Source: Clostridiales bacterium (GTDB taxonomy: Bacteria > Bacillota > Clostridia > Christensenellales > Borkfalkiaceae). From it: a DNA stretch of 44,765 bases. The stretch's first letter is position 1; every line of letters begins with the position of its first letter. The position numbers were made by a program, and so were the translations under genes. Under the pieces are notes generated by a model, which was given only the letters and a program-made list of their open reading frames with translations, was not told where the DNA came from and searched no databases. The DNA lies in contig SVIY01000003.1 of the NCBI GenBank assembly GCA_015069265.1, positions 1-44,765 of the forward strand. Direction: 5' to 3'. Below, piece after piece: positions 18,038 to 27,668 of the stretch.

Positions 18038-19180
18038 ATGGAAGAAAAAATAACAAAGAAAAAATCAAAGGCAGAAGCGGTGGTCCAACCGGTTGAAGAA
18101 ACGCCCGTTGCCATTCAAGACGACGGCGCGCTCTCCGAAGAACTTTTGTCTTTGGTGTACGACATTATTTTGGAGTTTAAAAAGAGCGGTAGCATAACTA
18201 CTCAACAGCTTTTCGACAAGTTGGAAAAAACTCCTACCACCCCTGCACAACTCGAAGAAATCTACAAGATTTTTGGGGATAAAGGCGTACAAATCGTTAA
18301 CGAATACGAGAGAGATAAGGACCTTTACGACGAACTGATTAAAGAAATCAGTATGGACGACCCCGTAAAGATGTACCTTAAAGACATCGGTAAAGTTCCT
18401 CTACTTCAACCCGATGAAGAAACAGAACTTGCAAAGCGCATGATGGAGGGGGATGAAACTGCTAAAAGACTTTTGTCCGAGGCTAACCTTCGTCTAGTGG
18501 TTTCTATCGCTAAAAGGTATATGGGTCGCGGAATGCAGTTTTTGGACCTTATCCAAGAGGGTAATTTAGGTCTTATGAAAGCGGTTGAAAAGTTCGACTA
18601 CCAAAAGGGCTTTAAGTTCTCAACTTATGCAACTTGGTGGATAAGACAAGCAATCACCCGTGCTATCGCAGACCAAGCTAGAACTATTCGTATTCCCGTT
18701 CACATGGTTGAAACGATAAATAAACTCATTAGAGTATCTAGAAGACTATTGCAAGAACTCGGCAGAGAACCTCTTCCCGAAGAAATTGCAAAGGAAATGG
18801 ATATCACTGAAGAAAGGGTTAGAGAAATTCAAAAAATTGCTCAAGACCCCGTATCTTTGGAAACACCTATCGGTGAGGAAGAGGATAGTCACTTATCAGA
18901 CTTTATTGAGGACGAGAGAAGTGCTGCGCCTACCGACGCTGTATCGTACACCATGCTTAAAGAACAACTAATCGGCGTATTAGACACTTTAACGCCCAGA
19001 GAGGAAAAGGTTTTAAGACTTCGTTACGGTCTTGACGACGGTAAGCCTAGAACACTTGAAGAGGTCGGTAAAGAGTTTAACGTTACCAGAGAGCGTATTC
19101 GTCAAATTGAGGCAAAGGCGCTCCGTAAACTCCGTCACCCCAGCCGTAGCAAGCGTTTAAAGGACTATATTGAAAAATAA
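18038..19180 (+). CDS. rpoD: Primary sigma factor (sigma-70/SigA)
   Basis: The start is set at ATG 18038 ('[15 protein letters not shown]', 380 residues) because GCAGGAGG lies 7 bases before it. The GTG at 18014 used by the track would put that ribosome site inside the gene. Regions visible: 1.2 '[21 protein letters not shown]'; 2 '[20 protein letters not shown]' and '[20 protein letters not shown]'; 3 '[21 protein letters not shown]'; 4.2 '[19 protein letters not shown]'. Region 2.4 recognises the TATAAT boxes seen throughout this window. It is co-transcribed with dnaG and overlaps trmK by one base (TAATG). Confidence 0.98.
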   Translation: MEEKITKKKSKAEAVVQPVEETPVAIQDDGALSEELLSLVYDIILEFKKSGSITTQQLFDKLEKTPTTPAQLEEIYKIFGDKGVQIVNEYERDKDLYDELIKEISMDDPVKMYLKDIGKVPLLQPDEETELAKRMMEGDETAKRLLSEANLRLVVSIAKRYMGRGMQFLDLIQEGNLGLMKAVEKFDYQKGFKFSTYATWWIRQAITRAIADQARTIRIPVHMVETINKLIRVSRRLLQELGREPLPEEIAKEMDITEERVREIQKIAQDPVSLETPIGEEEDSHLSDFIEDERSAAPTDAVSYTMLKEQLIGVLDTLTPREEKVLRLRYGLDDGKPRTLEEVGKEFNVTRERIRQIEAKALRKLRHPSRSKRLKDYIEK

Positions 19181-19821
19181 TGAATAAGAGATTGACGGAG
19201 ATTTTTTCCGTTCTTCCAGAATGTAATACGTTTGCCGATATCGGCTGTGACCACGGCTATATGGCACAAGCAATGCTTTATAGCGGTAAGTGTAAAAGGG
19301 CGATAATTTCCGACGTTAGTGAGAAATGCTTGCAAAAAGCAAAAGACCTTTTAGAGCGCTTTATTAAAGAGGGAAAGGTCGATAGCGCCGTGTCAGACGG
19401 CTTTGATAAGGTTGGAACGTGTGACCTTGCACTCATTGCAGGCATGGGCGGAGAGGAAATTGTCTCCATTATAGAAAAAGCAAAAGAGCTACCCGAAAAC
19501 CTAGTTTTGCAACCGATGAAAAACGTGGATAAAGTGCGCGTAGCCGTCGTTAAAGCGGGTTATAGGATAGTAAAGGACTACGTTTTCTTCGTTGGTGGAG
19601 TGTTTTACGACTTAATAGTCTTGCAAAAGGGTAAAGACGTTTTAACCCAAGAAGAAATAGAGTTCGGAAGAACAAACCTACAAGAAAAAGGAAAGGCGTT
19701 TAAGGGGATGATTTTAGACCGCCTTAACAAGTATAAGACGTATAGCGAAAATCCAAGCGTCAGCGAAGATGCTAGAGAGGAAATGATTTCGCAGATTAAA
19801 AAATTGGAAAAGTATGTATAG
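19180..19821 (+). CDS. trmK: tRNA (adenine-22-N1)-methyltransferase
   Basis: A 213-residue class I SAM-dependent methyltransferase of the TrmK/YqfN family, which methylates N1 of A22 in tRNA of Gram-positive bacteria. The SAM-binding motif 'FADIGCDHGYMAQAML' (about residues 18-33), 'ISDVSEKCLQKA' and the catalytic-loop region 'LIAGMGGEEI' are clear. The gene follows rpoD with a one-base overlap and overlaps the NIF3 gene by 8 bases, the same order as yqfN-yqfO next to sigA in Bacillus. Confidence 0.92.
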   Translation: MNKRLTEIFSVLPECNTFADIGCDHGYMAQAMLYSGKCKRAIISDVSEKCLQKAKDLLERFIKEGKVDSAVSDGFDKVGTCDLALIAGMGGEEIVSIIEKAKELPENLVLQPMKNVDKVRVAVVKAGYRIVKDYVFFVGGVFYDLIVLQKGKDVLTQEEIEFGRTNLQEKGKAFKGMILDRLNKYKTYSENPSVSEDAREEMISQIKKLEKYV

Positions 19822-20596
19822 TCTAAAAGAATTTATGCAGATTTTGGAGGGGTACGCCCCTTTAGAAATCAGTTACAAGGCAATAGAGCGTGGCGACTAC
19901 GACAATAGCGGAGTAATCGTCGATACCGGTGTAGAGGTGAAAAAGGTTTTGTTTTCGCTTGACCTTTCTCTAGCGTCTATTCAAAAGGCGGAGGAGATTG
20001 GTGCGGACACCATAGTAACCCACCACCCCGCGATTTACACGCCAATAAAGTCACTTGACTGTAAGGGCGATACCGCACCGCTATTAAGAGCGATAAAGGG
20101 CGGTATGAACGTCGTTTCTATGCACCTTAATCTAGATATGGCGGATAAGGGAATTGATTATTATCTTGCAGAGGCGCTTGGGGGAGAAACTCAAAAGATT
20201 TTAGATTTTGTGTGCGATGATAAAGGTTACGGCAGAGAGTTTACAGTAAATTCCGATGCCGAGGACATTAAAGAAAGGGCAAAGGTTATGCTCGGCACTG
20301 ATAAAGTACTTTTATACGGCACGGGAAAGGTTGAAAAAGTAGCAACTTTTTGTGGGGGCGGTGCGTCCAACGCGCTTGAAATGGTAGAAAAAGGTGTAAC
20401 TGATGCAGACTTAATAGTTTCGTCGGACATGCCTCACCACCTTCTAAAAGGGCTTATAGAGAGCGGTAGGGCGGTTTTAATTATTCCGCATTACGCTTCC
20501 GAACAATACGGATTTAAGAAATTCTACCAAGAAATCATCAGTCAAACAAAAGACGAACTAAAGGTAGAATATTTTGAAGATAAAAGATTTATGTAA
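19814..20596 (+). CDS. NIF3/YqfO-family dinuclear metal protein
   Basis: A 260-residue protein of the NIF3-like family (Nif3/YbgI/YqfO). Metal-binding motifs are visible: 'DTIVTHHPAIYTPIKSLD' (HH pair) and 'VVSMHLNLDMADKGIDYYLAEALG' (His/Asp). The C-terminal 'DMPHHLLKGLIESGRAVLIIPHYASEQYG' supplies further His and Glu ligands. The longer YqfO insert of about 100 residues is absent, so this is the short form. Biochemical role remains poorly defined; GTP cyclohydrolase I type 2 annotations for the family are unproven. It is translationally coupled to trmK. Confidence 0.9.
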   Translation: MYSLKEFMQILEGYAPLEISYKAIERGDYDNSGVIVDTGVEVKKVLFSLDLSLASIQKAEEIGADTIVTHHPAIYTPIKSLDCKGDTAPLLRAIKGGMNVVSMHLNLDMADKGIDYYLAEALGGETQKILDFVCDDKGYGREFTVNSDAEDIKERAKVMLGTDKVLLYGTGKVEKVATFCGGGASNALEMVEKGVTDADLIVSSDMPHHLLKGLIESGRAVLIIPHYASEQYGFKKFYQEIISQTKDELKVEYFEDKRFM

Positions 20597-20608
20597 AGGA
20601 GATTTGAC

Positions 20609-21304
20609 ATGATTCAATCGTTACTTAATTATCAAACGGCAGACGCAAAACTTAAAAAGATAGAAAAGACGCTTGCCGAAAGTGAGGAGAGAAAGAAAGC
20701 CGTTTCGGCAAAAAAATATCTTGAGGGCGTTGAGGAAAGCGTAAACAAACTCGACGACCGTGCAGGTGAACTCATTGCAACTTACGAACAGGCTACTAAA
20801 GAGCAAATCAAACTCAAAGAGCAACAAGCGGTTATCGCCGAGTCGTTAGACTCTGTGGCGGACGAAAAAGAGGCAGGATACCTTATTAAAAAGGCGGAGG
20901 AGCTTATCGCTCAAATAAAAGCACTCGGCGCAAAGGCAAACAAGATTTTGGCGGAAATTCAAGCGGTTATGAAAGAGTATGCGAACATAAAGAACACAAC
21001 CAAGGTTGCGCAAACTCAATACAAGGAAAACCTTGAAAAATATAACGCTTTGAAAGAGTCCGTTAGAGCCGAGAAAGAAGAGGTAGAAAAGGAGCTTGAA
21101 AGCTTAAAAGCAAAAGTTGACCCGGCGCTTATGGAAAGGTATCTAAAAAAGCGCGCAGGCAAGATTTATCCAATCGTTTATAAAGTTAGAGGAAACGTGT
21201 GCGGAGCGTGCAATATGGAATTGCCTATGTCCGAGATGAACAGACTCAAAAACGGTGAGGTTATAGATTGCGACCAATGTGGTAGGCTTATATATCAAGA
21301 TTAG
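20609..21304 (+). CDS. Coiled-coil C4-type zinc ribbon protein
   Basis: A 231-residue protein. Residues 1-180 are a long coiled coil of heptad-rich Lys/Glu/Ala sequence, for example 'EKEEVEKELESLKAKVDP'. Residues 195-228 are a zinc ribbon, 'CGACNMELPMSEMNRLK...CDQCGRLIY' (CxxC...CxxC). This is the PF02591 (formerly DUF164) family, widespread in bacteria and often next to NIF3 genes, as here. It is suspected to bind nucleic acid or act in cell surface or division processes, but no function is assigned. It is the last gene of the dgt-rpoD operon; AAGGAG precedes the ATG and a terminator follows the stop. Confidence 0.85.
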   Translation: MIQSLLNYQTADAKLKKIEKTLAESEERKKAVSAKKYLEGVEESVNKLDDRAGELIATYEQATKEQIKLKEQQAVIAESLDSVADEKEAGYLIKKAEELIAQIKALGAKANKILAEIQAVMKEYANIKNTTKVAQTQYKENLEKYNALKESVRAEKEEVEKELESLKAKVDPALMERYLKKRAGKIYPIVYKVRGNVCGACNMELPMSEMNRLKNGEVIDCDQCGRLIYQD

Positions 21305-21310
21305 AAAACA

Positions 21311-21342
21311 ACGCGGAAGTTTGCTTCCGCGTTTTTCTTTTT
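21311..21342 (+). terminator. Terminator of the dgt-dnaG-rpoD operon
   Basis: ACGCGGAAG / CTTCCGCGT 9-bp stem with TTTG loop, followed by TTTTCTTTTTT. Confidence 0.92.
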
Positions 21343-21391
21343 TAGTACGCGCAGTATTTAAAATATTTTAAAAAATATTATTTAAAAAGCA

Positions 21392-21420
21392 TTGTAAAAG
21401 CGCGCGCTTTTTGGTATAAT
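21392..21420 (+). promoter_or_regulatory. Sigma-A promoter for the ftsK-recA operon
   Basis: TTGTAA (21392-21397), a 17-base spacer and TATAAT (21415-21420), 29 bases before the ftsK start. It lies just after an AT-rich stretch of TTTAAAA/AATATT runs. Confidence 0.75.
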
Positions 21421-21449
21421 TAAGTGGACAATGATTTAGAGGTGTACTT

Positions 21450-24400
21450 TTGAACGGACTAGGTAGAAAAAAGGACGAAAAAGACGTTAAGCAGTCGATA
21501 TTAACACGAGAGACGGTGGGTGTGGTACTTATTTTGTTTGCCACGCTCGCTTTGGTTTGCCTAATTACAAGGGACGCTATATTTTCCGAGCCTGGCAAAT
21601 GGGTAAATTACTTTTTCTTGGGATGCTTCGGTGCGTTTGCTTATGCAGTCCTTTTGTACCTTGTAATCGTCGGGGTCACGCTTATCACCGATAAAAAAAT
21701 AGGGCTTACCTCAAAGAAAAAAGTTCTTTTGACTTTGAGCTTTTGCTTGCTAGCAATTTTAGTACACGCCATTTCTATGCGCGAATATTCCGATCTTCCA
21801 TTTTCTCAATACGTTGCAAAATCATACACTGTTGCAGAGGAAGGGATATCGGGCAGTTCGGCAGGCGGACTTTTTGCAGGAATATTAACCTATGCTTTCC
21901 CTGCACTTTTAACTAACGTTGGAAGCTACGTTGTTTTGGGTATAGGACTAGCGGTAAGCGTGTACTTTACGGGTAAAGAGTTTTTTACCGCTCGTGACGG
22001 TCAAAAAAAGGAGCGCGCTCAAAAAGGAAAGTTCCGCGGTGCGTTTGTTCGCAAGAGTAAAAGCGCAGACCTTCCCGAGATTGACGGAGTTGTTATTCAA
22101 GGTGAAAAGGACTATCCCGTTGACAACGTGAATATTCCCAACGAACAGTCAAAAATAAAATTGTTCGTAAATAACCCCGACGATTTTGCATTGAGAAATA
22201 AGCGCGATATAGCAAAAGAAAAGGGCGACTACTCAATGAAGATAGGTTTTTCCACTAACGGTCTCGGCGTGGTAAATTCTACTTCTCCGTCCACGCAAGC
22301 ACCCTCGCCTTTAAGCCAAGAGATGCAAAGCAAACTCGACTATATAAAAACCCCTGCGGCTATAAACGTAGAGAAGATTAGCTCGCAGACTTTTGAAAAC
22401 ACTTATAAGTTCGGTAGCGTTGATGAACAGACTACCGTTTCAGACTATATAAAACCCCAAGAAGAAGTTAACGTAAAACAAGAGGAACAAGTTATTCCGC
22501 ATTTAGAACACGACCAAGGCGGACTGACTGGCAGTGCGGAAAATAATGCGGAGAATTTTGAAAGGTATGCAGACTTTTCCGATTCGGGCGCAGAGGAGAT
22601 TAGAACGTTTGAACCCGAAGAAACGTTTAGGGAAGTGGCAGAGCAGACGGAAGCAATCGTAGAAGCAGAGCCCAAATATGATTTCGATATCCCTCACGTT
22701 GAAGAAATTGCTGAAGAAATACCGCAAGTCTTTAATGAAGAGCCCAAACAAAGTGATGTAATACCACAAACGGATATCCCTCTAGTTGAGGAAAAACCTG
22801 CTGACAGTATCATAAGCACTAGAAGAATTAGAAATCTATTCGGCGACCAAGTAGAACCAAAGGTTGAAGAACCCGTTCAAAACGAGCAACCCCAACCGCC
22901 CGAAGAGGAGATTAAGCCACAAACGGACGCGTTTACTAGCAGAGTTTCCGCGGATAATAATTTGTCTTCGTCTAGAAGACTTTCCGCGTTTGGATTTGGT
23001 GCAAGCCTTGAACAACAAAACAACGCCTGTGAAGAGGTGGAAAAACCCAAAAAACCTGCACCGCCCATCAATAGAAGATATTACCGTCCTCCACTCGATT
23101 TGTTGGAGACTTATACCTTGCCCGTGAATTCGGATAGGGATAACCACGAAGAGAGAATGGATATTATCCAAAAGACTTTGGAAGAATTCCATATAGGCGC
23201 AATTCCCCAAAGTTACGTTAAGGGTCCGTCTATAACAAGGTATGAAATTATGATGCCTGCCGGAATTTCCGTAAAGAAAGTTCTAGCATATGACGACGAC
23301 TTGAAGATGCGCCTTGCCGTTCGTGACGGCGTTCGTATTGAAGCGCCTATCCCTGGGAAAAACCTCGTCGGTATTGAGGTCGCAAACAGCGTCAAAGTAA
23401 CGGTTGGACTTAAAGAGGTTATGGAGGCGCTTGCAAACAAACAATCTAAACCCACCTCCTTGATGTTTGCGCTAGGAAAAGATATTGTCGGCAATGCTAT
23501 AAGTGACGACTTAACTAAAGGTCCGCACTATTTGGTGGCGGGTGCAACTGGTTCTGGAAAGAGCGTTGCGCTTCACACAATGATTATCAGCTTGCTAATG
23601 AGGTATAGCCCCGAAGAATTAAAACTTGTTTTGGTCGACCCCAAGAGCGTTGAATTTAGAAAGTACGAACACATTCCGCACTTGCTTGTGGATGAAATTA
23701 TCACCGAACCCAAGCGCGCGCTTGCACTTTTGCAGTGGGCTTACGACGAGACCAATAGAAGAAACGAAATGTTCACGCAATGCGGAGGAATGATAAGCAA
23801 TATCGAGGACTACAATACTCAAATTGCAAATGAAACGACTCCCAAACTTCCTAGAATAGTGTTTATCATAGACGAGCTTGCTGACCTTATGGAAGCTTGC
23901 AGAAAGGACTTGGAAGAAAAGATAAGAAGAATTGCAGCTAAATCGCGTTCTGCGGGCATTCACTTGGTGCTTGCAACCCAACGTCCGTCAGTAGACGTTA
24001 TTACGGGAACGATAAAGGCAAACTTGCCGTCCAGAATTGCACTCAAAGTTATGAACTACGCAGACTCCTCAACCATACTCGGCGGAGGCGGTGCGGAAAA
24101 GCTTTTAGGCAACGGCGATATGCTTTATAAAAACTCCTCTATGGGCGATTACGAGCGTTATCAGGGCGCGTATATCAGCGGTAAGGAAATTACCAATATC
24201 GTAAACTACATCAAAGAAAAGAACAAAGCGTACTTTGACGACGAGGTTCAAGAATTCCTCGATAACGAAACGCGTGCTAAAACAGAGCCGACGACAAGTG
24301 GCGGTGGGGACGACGACGCAAATAGCAACGAGCCTAGCGAACTTTTCTTGCAGGCATTGTGGCTTGCTGTCAATTCGCAAACAGCGTCTATTTCGCAGTT

Positions 24401-24563
24401 CCAACGTCGCTTCGGTATAGGCTATGCTAGGGCGGGCGGACTTATTGACAAGATGGAACGCATGGGTTTTGTTTCTGGCAACGAAGGAAGCAAAGCGCGT
24501 AGAGTATTGCTCTCAAAAGAAGATTATACCGAACGGTTCGGCACACCGCCCGAATTGTTTTAA
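21450..24563 (+). CDS. ftsK: DNA translocase FtsK/SpoIIIE
   Basis: A 1037-residue septal DNA pump. The start is TTG at 21450, supported by AGAGGTG upstream and a promoter 29 bases back. The N-terminal 180 residues hold about four membrane helices. Residues ~180-545 are a low-complexity Glu/Pro/Asn linker. The RecA-like motor follows: alpha domain 'IPQSYVKGPSITRYE', Walker A 'GATGSGKSVALH', Walker B 'IVFIIDELADLM' and 'LATQRPSVDVITG'. The winged-helix gamma domain 'ASISQFQRRFGIGYARAGGLIDKME' reads polar DNA motifs. It clears chromosome DNA from closing septa; in spore formers the SpoIIIE type pumps DNA into the forespore. FtsK and SpoIIIE cannot be told apart here. Confidence 0.95.
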   Translation: MNGLGRKKDEKDVKQSILTRETVGVVLILFATLALVCLITRDAIFSEPGKWVNYFFLGCFGAFAYAVLLYLVIVGVTLITDKKIGLTSKKKVLLTLSFCLLAILVHAISMREYSDLPFSQYVAKSYTVAEEGISGSSAGGLFAGILTYAFPALLTNVGSYVVLGIGLAVSVYFTGKEFFTARDGQKKERAQKGKFRGAFVRKSKSADLPEIDGVVIQGEKDYPVDNVNIPNEQSKIKLFVNNPDDFALRNKRDIAKEKGDYSMKIGFSTNGLGVVNSTSPSTQAPSPLSQEMQSKLDYIKTPAAINVEKISSQTFENTYKFGSVDEQTTVSDYIKPQEEVNVKQEEQVIPHLEHDQGGLTGSAENNAENFERYADFSDSGAEEIRTFEPEETFREVAEQTEAIVEAEPKYDFDIPHVEEIAEEIPQVFNEEPKQSDVIPQTDIPLVEEKPADSIISTRRIRNLFGDQVEPKVEEPVQNEQPQPPEEEIKPQTDAFTSRVSADNNLSSSRRLSAFGFGASLEQQNNACEEVEKPKKPAPPINRRYYRPPLDLLETYTLPVNSDRDNHEERMDIIQKTLEEFHIGAIPQSYVKGPSITRYEIMMPAGISVKKVLAYDDDLKMRLAVRDGVRIEAPIPGKNLVGIEVANSVKVTVGLKEVMEALANKQSKPTSLMFALGKDIVGNAISDDLTKGPHYLVAGATGSGKSVALHTMIISLLMRYSPEELKLVLVDPKSVEFRKYEHIPHLLVDEIITEPKRALALLQWAYDETNRRNEMFTQCGGMISNIEDYNTQIANETTPKLPRIVFIIDELADLMEACRKDLEEKIRRIAAKSRSAGIHLVLATQRPSVDVITGTIKANLPSRIALKVMNYADSSTILGGGGAEKLLGNGDMLYKNSSMGDYERYQGAYISGKEITNIVNYIKEKNKAYFDDEVQEFLDNETRAKTEPTTSGGGDDDANSNEPSELFLQALWLAVNSQTASISQFQRRFGIGYARAGGLIDKMERMGFVSGNEGSKARRVLLSKEDYTERFGTPPELF

Positions 24564-24572
24564 GGAAGGGAT

Positions 24573-25886
24573 ATGAAAGGCAAAAAAATCGGAGTCATCT
24601 CATTAGGATGCGACAAAAACAGAGTGGACACCGAAAAGATGCTCGCGTTTGTTAAAGGCGAGCACGACCTCGTTTCTTCGCTAGACGAAGCGCAAGTGGT
24701 AATAATAAACACCTGTGCGTTTTTGGAAAGTTCCAGACGTGAAGCGATTGAGGAAATTCTCTCTGTTATCGACCTAAAACAAAACGGTGTTTTAGAGAAG
24801 ATAATAGTGACGGGTTGCCTACCGCAAAAGTTTATAGACGATATATTTTCTGAATTACCCGAAGTCGACGCGTTTATGGGCGTTTCCGATTATGCAAATA
24901 TTTTATCGGTAATAGATAGAATCTATTCGGGAGAGCGTGTTAACGCGGTAGGAGTGCCTCGCGGTGAGTGTGGAAAAAAGAGAGTGCTCACCACCGACAA
25001 TTATGCTTATCTTAAAGTTGCGGACGGATGTTCCAATCACTGCACTTACTGTTTGATACCCTTTATACGCGGTGCATACCGCTCCGTGCCTATGGACGAC
25101 CTAATATGCGAGGCGAAAAATCTCGGCGAGGTAACAGAACTTATCCTCGTTGCGCAAGACACTGCTAGATACGGATTTGATTTAACGCCAAAGACCGACC
25201 TTGTCGAACTTATCGAAAGGCTGTCTGCACTCGATAACGTAAAGAGCATTAGGCTTATGTACTGTTATCCTGAAAATGTTACAGATAGACTTATCGAGCA
25301 GTTAAAGACTAATGACAAATTGATTAAGTACATAGACATGCCCTTGCAACACGCGGACGATAAAGTATTAAAACTCATGAACAGAAAGGGAACGGGGCAA
25401 GGTTATCTTGAACTGATAGAGAGGCTCAAAAGAGAGGTTGACGGCATTGCAATAAGGTCAACTTTTATCGCGGGATTCCCAAGAGAAACGGACGAGGCGT
25501 TTAACAACCTTGTCGAGTTTATAAAAAAAGCAAAACTTTTCAACGCGGGATTTTTCAAGTACAGTAAAGAGGAGGGAACTGCCGCTGCACGTTTAGACGG
25601 GCAAGTACCGACCTCTGTTAAGACTTCTAGGTGGAAAAAACTCTACTCGGTGCAAAAAGCAGTCGTTAAAGAAAACTTAAAGCAGTTTATCGGGAAGACG
25701 GTTAGAGTGCTTGCAGAGGGATTTGACGGGGACGAGCTCGTGTATTACGGCAGAGCCTACTTCAACGCACCCGACGTGGACGGAAAGGTCTATTTCTTCT
25801 CGGCAGACGAGGTGGAGTACGGAAAATATCTAGACGTTAAAATTATAAAAGCAACGGGTTACGACCTGTATGGAGAAAGATTATGA
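24573..25886 (+). CDS. rimO: Ribosomal protein S12 methylthiotransferase RimO
   Basis: A 437-residue radical-SAM methylthiotransferase that modifies an aspartate of ribosomal protein S12. The N-terminal UPF0004 domain starts 'GVISLGCDKNRVDTEKML' with three cluster Cys (SLGC, NTCAF, VTGCLPQ). The radical SAM motif is 'CSNHCTYCLIP' (about residues 153-163), and a TRAM domain ends the protein. The 'SLGCDKNRVD' start is RimO-type rather than MiaB-type. It follows ftsK by nine bases with AAGGAAGGG as ribosome site and overlaps pgsA by four bases. Confidence 0.94.
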   Translation: MKGKKIGVISLGCDKNRVDTEKMLAFVKGEHDLVSSLDEAQVVIINTCAFLESSRREAIEEILSVIDLKQNGVLEKIIVTGCLPQKFIDDIFSELPEVDAFMGVSDYANILSVIDRIYSGERVNAVGVPRGECGKKRVLTTDNYAYLKVADGCSNHCTYCLIPFIRGAYRSVPMDDLICEAKNLGEVTELILVAQDTARYGFDLTPKTDLVELIERLSALDNVKSIRLMYCYPENVTDRLIEQLKTNDKLIKYIDMPLQHADDKVLKLMNRKGTGQGYLELIERLKREVDGIAIRSTFIAGFPRETDEAFNNLVEFIKKAKLFNAGFFKYSKEEGTAAARLDGQVPTSVKTSRWKKLYSVQKAVVKENLKQFIGKTVRVLAEGFDGDELVYYGRAYFNAPDVDGKVYFFSADEVEYGKYLDVKIIKATGYDLYGERL

Positions 25887-26455
25887 ATTTACCAAACAAA
25901 CTCACCATTGCAAGAATTATCATGATACCTCTTTTTGTAGCAGTGTTCTACTTGACGGTCATTCCTTATAATTACATAATTTCCGCAGGAATATTCGTGA
26001 TTGCCGCTGCAACAGATTTCCTTGACGGACACATTGCTAGAAAGCGCAATCTCGTTACCGACCTCGGAAAGTTTTTGGACCCTATTGCCGATAAGGTTTT
26101 AGTTTCTACTGCGTTAATCGTTATGATTTTACCGCTTGGCGGAGCTCAAATTTTGCCTTTCTATGGTGCGATTGCGGTAGCTCTTATTCTTGCAAGAGAA
26201 CTTATTATTAGCGGATTTAGAATGGTCGCTGCGTCAAAAGGTATGGTTATCGCAGCCGATAAGGTTGGAAAGGTTAAAACTTTCACTCAAGACATTGCAA
26301 TAGCAGTTTTGCTCGTTGCCGCTGATATTAACCCCATTTTGTATAGTCCTTTCAATATTGCTGGACTTGTAATTTTGGGTATTGCTACTTTACTTACCGT
26401 TATTTCCGGAACGGAGTGTATCGTAAAGAATATTTCAGTCATTAAAACCAAATGA
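25883..26455 (+). CDS. pgsA: CDP-diacylglycerol-glycerol-3-phosphate 3-phosphatidyltransferase
   Basis: A 190-residue integral membrane enzyme that makes phosphatidylglycerol phosphate. The CDP-alcohol phosphotransferase motif is complete: 'DFLDGHIARKRNLVTDLGKFLDPIADK' (D..DG..AR........G...D...D, about residues 45-75). About five hydrophobic helices cover the rest. The start 'MNLPNKLTIARIIMIPLF' is typical. It is coupled by ATGA overlaps to rimO upstream and the cinA-like gene downstream. Confidence 0.95.
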   Translation: MNLPNKLTIARIIMIPLFVAVFYLTVIPYNYIISAGIFVIAAATDFLDGHIARKRNLVTDLGKFLDPIADKVLVSTALIVMILPLGGAQILPFYGAIAVALILARELIISGFRMVAASKGMVIAADKVGKVKTFTQDIAIAVLLVAADINPILYSPFNIAGLVILGIATLLTVISGTECIVKNISVIKTK

Positions 26456-27657
26456 GAACGGCGCTTCTACTTTTTCGAGAAAGCCGTGAAAATTTAGACG
26501 GCGAATATTTGCAAAAGATAGTTTCAGCATTTAGAAACGGTGGGGTGGATATAAGCGAAGTGTGTGTTCTCCCTCCCGATGACGAAGTGCGTTTAAGTCA
26601 CAGAATAGACGAGTTTAAGGATATTTGTGACAATCTTATTTTGATTGACAGTGACGACCATACGTATAATTTAGGCGAGCTTATTGCGAGCAAAATGGAT
26701 ACCGTTTTAGTGGAAAACGAAAACGCTCGCTCGTTTTTAGACGCGGTGTCAAAGGCGGACGGTATAGAGTATCCCGAAAGATATGCAAACTTGCCCATAG
26801 AGGCAACGGTTATTCCAAACGTTCGTGGGGCGTATCAGGGATACGTTATGGACTCTAACGAGTTCACGCTTGTCGTTCTGCCGTCAGATTATGCGACGGT
26901 TAAAGTTATGTGCGACAAATACGTTTTGCCGTATCTAGAGAACAAATACAACGTAAACACCAAACGTTTAACGCTTAAATATTTTGGTGATGAAAACAAG
27001 TTGAAAGACGTTCTAGACTCGGCTAGAGGACAGAGAGAGGACCTTTTAATCGACGTAAAAACCGTAAACGGAGACAGTACCGTGGAGTTACTGTTTAAAA
27101 ACGGGAACGATGCGGAGGGGATAAGCGCGTTTACGAGAGAGGTCGTAGGGCAGTTAAAGGACAACATTTACGCGGAGTTTGATACGACTTTAGAGCAAAG
27201 ACTTTTTGACCTTTTAAAGTTAAGAAATGTAAAAATTTCTGTTGCTGAATCGTTTACGGGCGGAAGAATAGCTTCTGCAATTATAAAAAATTCGGGCGTT
27301 TCCGAGTATATGGCAGAAGGAATAGTTGCGTATTCTAACGAAAGCAAGATAAAAAGGCTTGGCGTAAAGAAAGAGGACATTGAAAAGCACGGCGCGGTAA
27401 GTTCTATCGTTGCCTATCAAATGGCAGTCGGGCTTTTAAGGACGGGGGAATGCGATTTAGCAATCGCTACCACGGGTATAGCAGGTCCAAAGAGCGACAA
27501 TTCGCTAAAACCCGTAGGGCTCAATTATATAGCCGTTGGGCTAAAAGACGGGGTGCACACTTACCGTTATAATTTAAGTGGCGATAGAGAAGTAATTACT
27601 GAAACGGCAAAGAATACTGCGCTGTTTCTAGCGATAAAAAAATTAAAAGACATGTAA
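26452..27657 (+). CDS. cinA: CinA-like protein with degenerate N-terminal domain
   Basis: A 401-residue protein. The C-terminal domain (about residues 245-401) is a clear CinA/PncC nicotinamide-nucleotide amidase: '[17 protein letters not shown]', '[12 protein letters not shown]', '[15 protein letters not shown]', 'ATTGIAGP' and '[12 protein letters not shown]'. The usual CTGG is FTGG here. The N-terminal half has the length and position of the MoaB-like COG1058 domain, but its substrate motif (normally TGGLGPTxDDxT) reads '[15 protein letters not shown]', so that activity is probably lost. The operon position between pgsA and recA is the canonical cinA site. The domain may be a structural remnant or have a new role (inference). 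Confidence 0.85.
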   Translation: MRTALLLFRESRENLDGEYLQKIVSAFRNGGVDISEVCVLPPDDEVRLSHRIDEFKDICDNLILIDSDDHTYNLGELIASKMDTVLVENENARSFLDAVSKADGIEYPERYANLPIEATVIPNVRGAYQGYVMDSNEFTLVVLPSDYATVKVMCDKYVLPYLENKYNVNTKRLTLKYFGDENKLKDVLDSARGQREDLLIDVKTVNGDSTVELLFKNGNDAEGISAFTREVVGQLKDNIYAEFDTTLEQRLFDLLKLRNVKISVAESFTGGRIASAIIKNSGVSEYMAEGIVAYSNESKIKRLGVKKEDIEKHGAVSSIVAYQMAVGLLRTGECDLAIATTGIAGPKSDNSLKPVGLNYIAVGLKDGVHTYRYNLSGDREVITETAKNTALFLAIKKLKDM

Positions 27658-27668
27658 GAGGAAAAAAT

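Noticed and set aside
22503-23210. Minus-strand ORFs within ftsK
   Set aside because: They are opposite the low-complexity linker, have no ribosome sites and no family features.
27600-27668. LexA/SOS box before recA
   Set aside because: No GAAC-N4-GTTC-like dyad is present there; recA is inside an operon.
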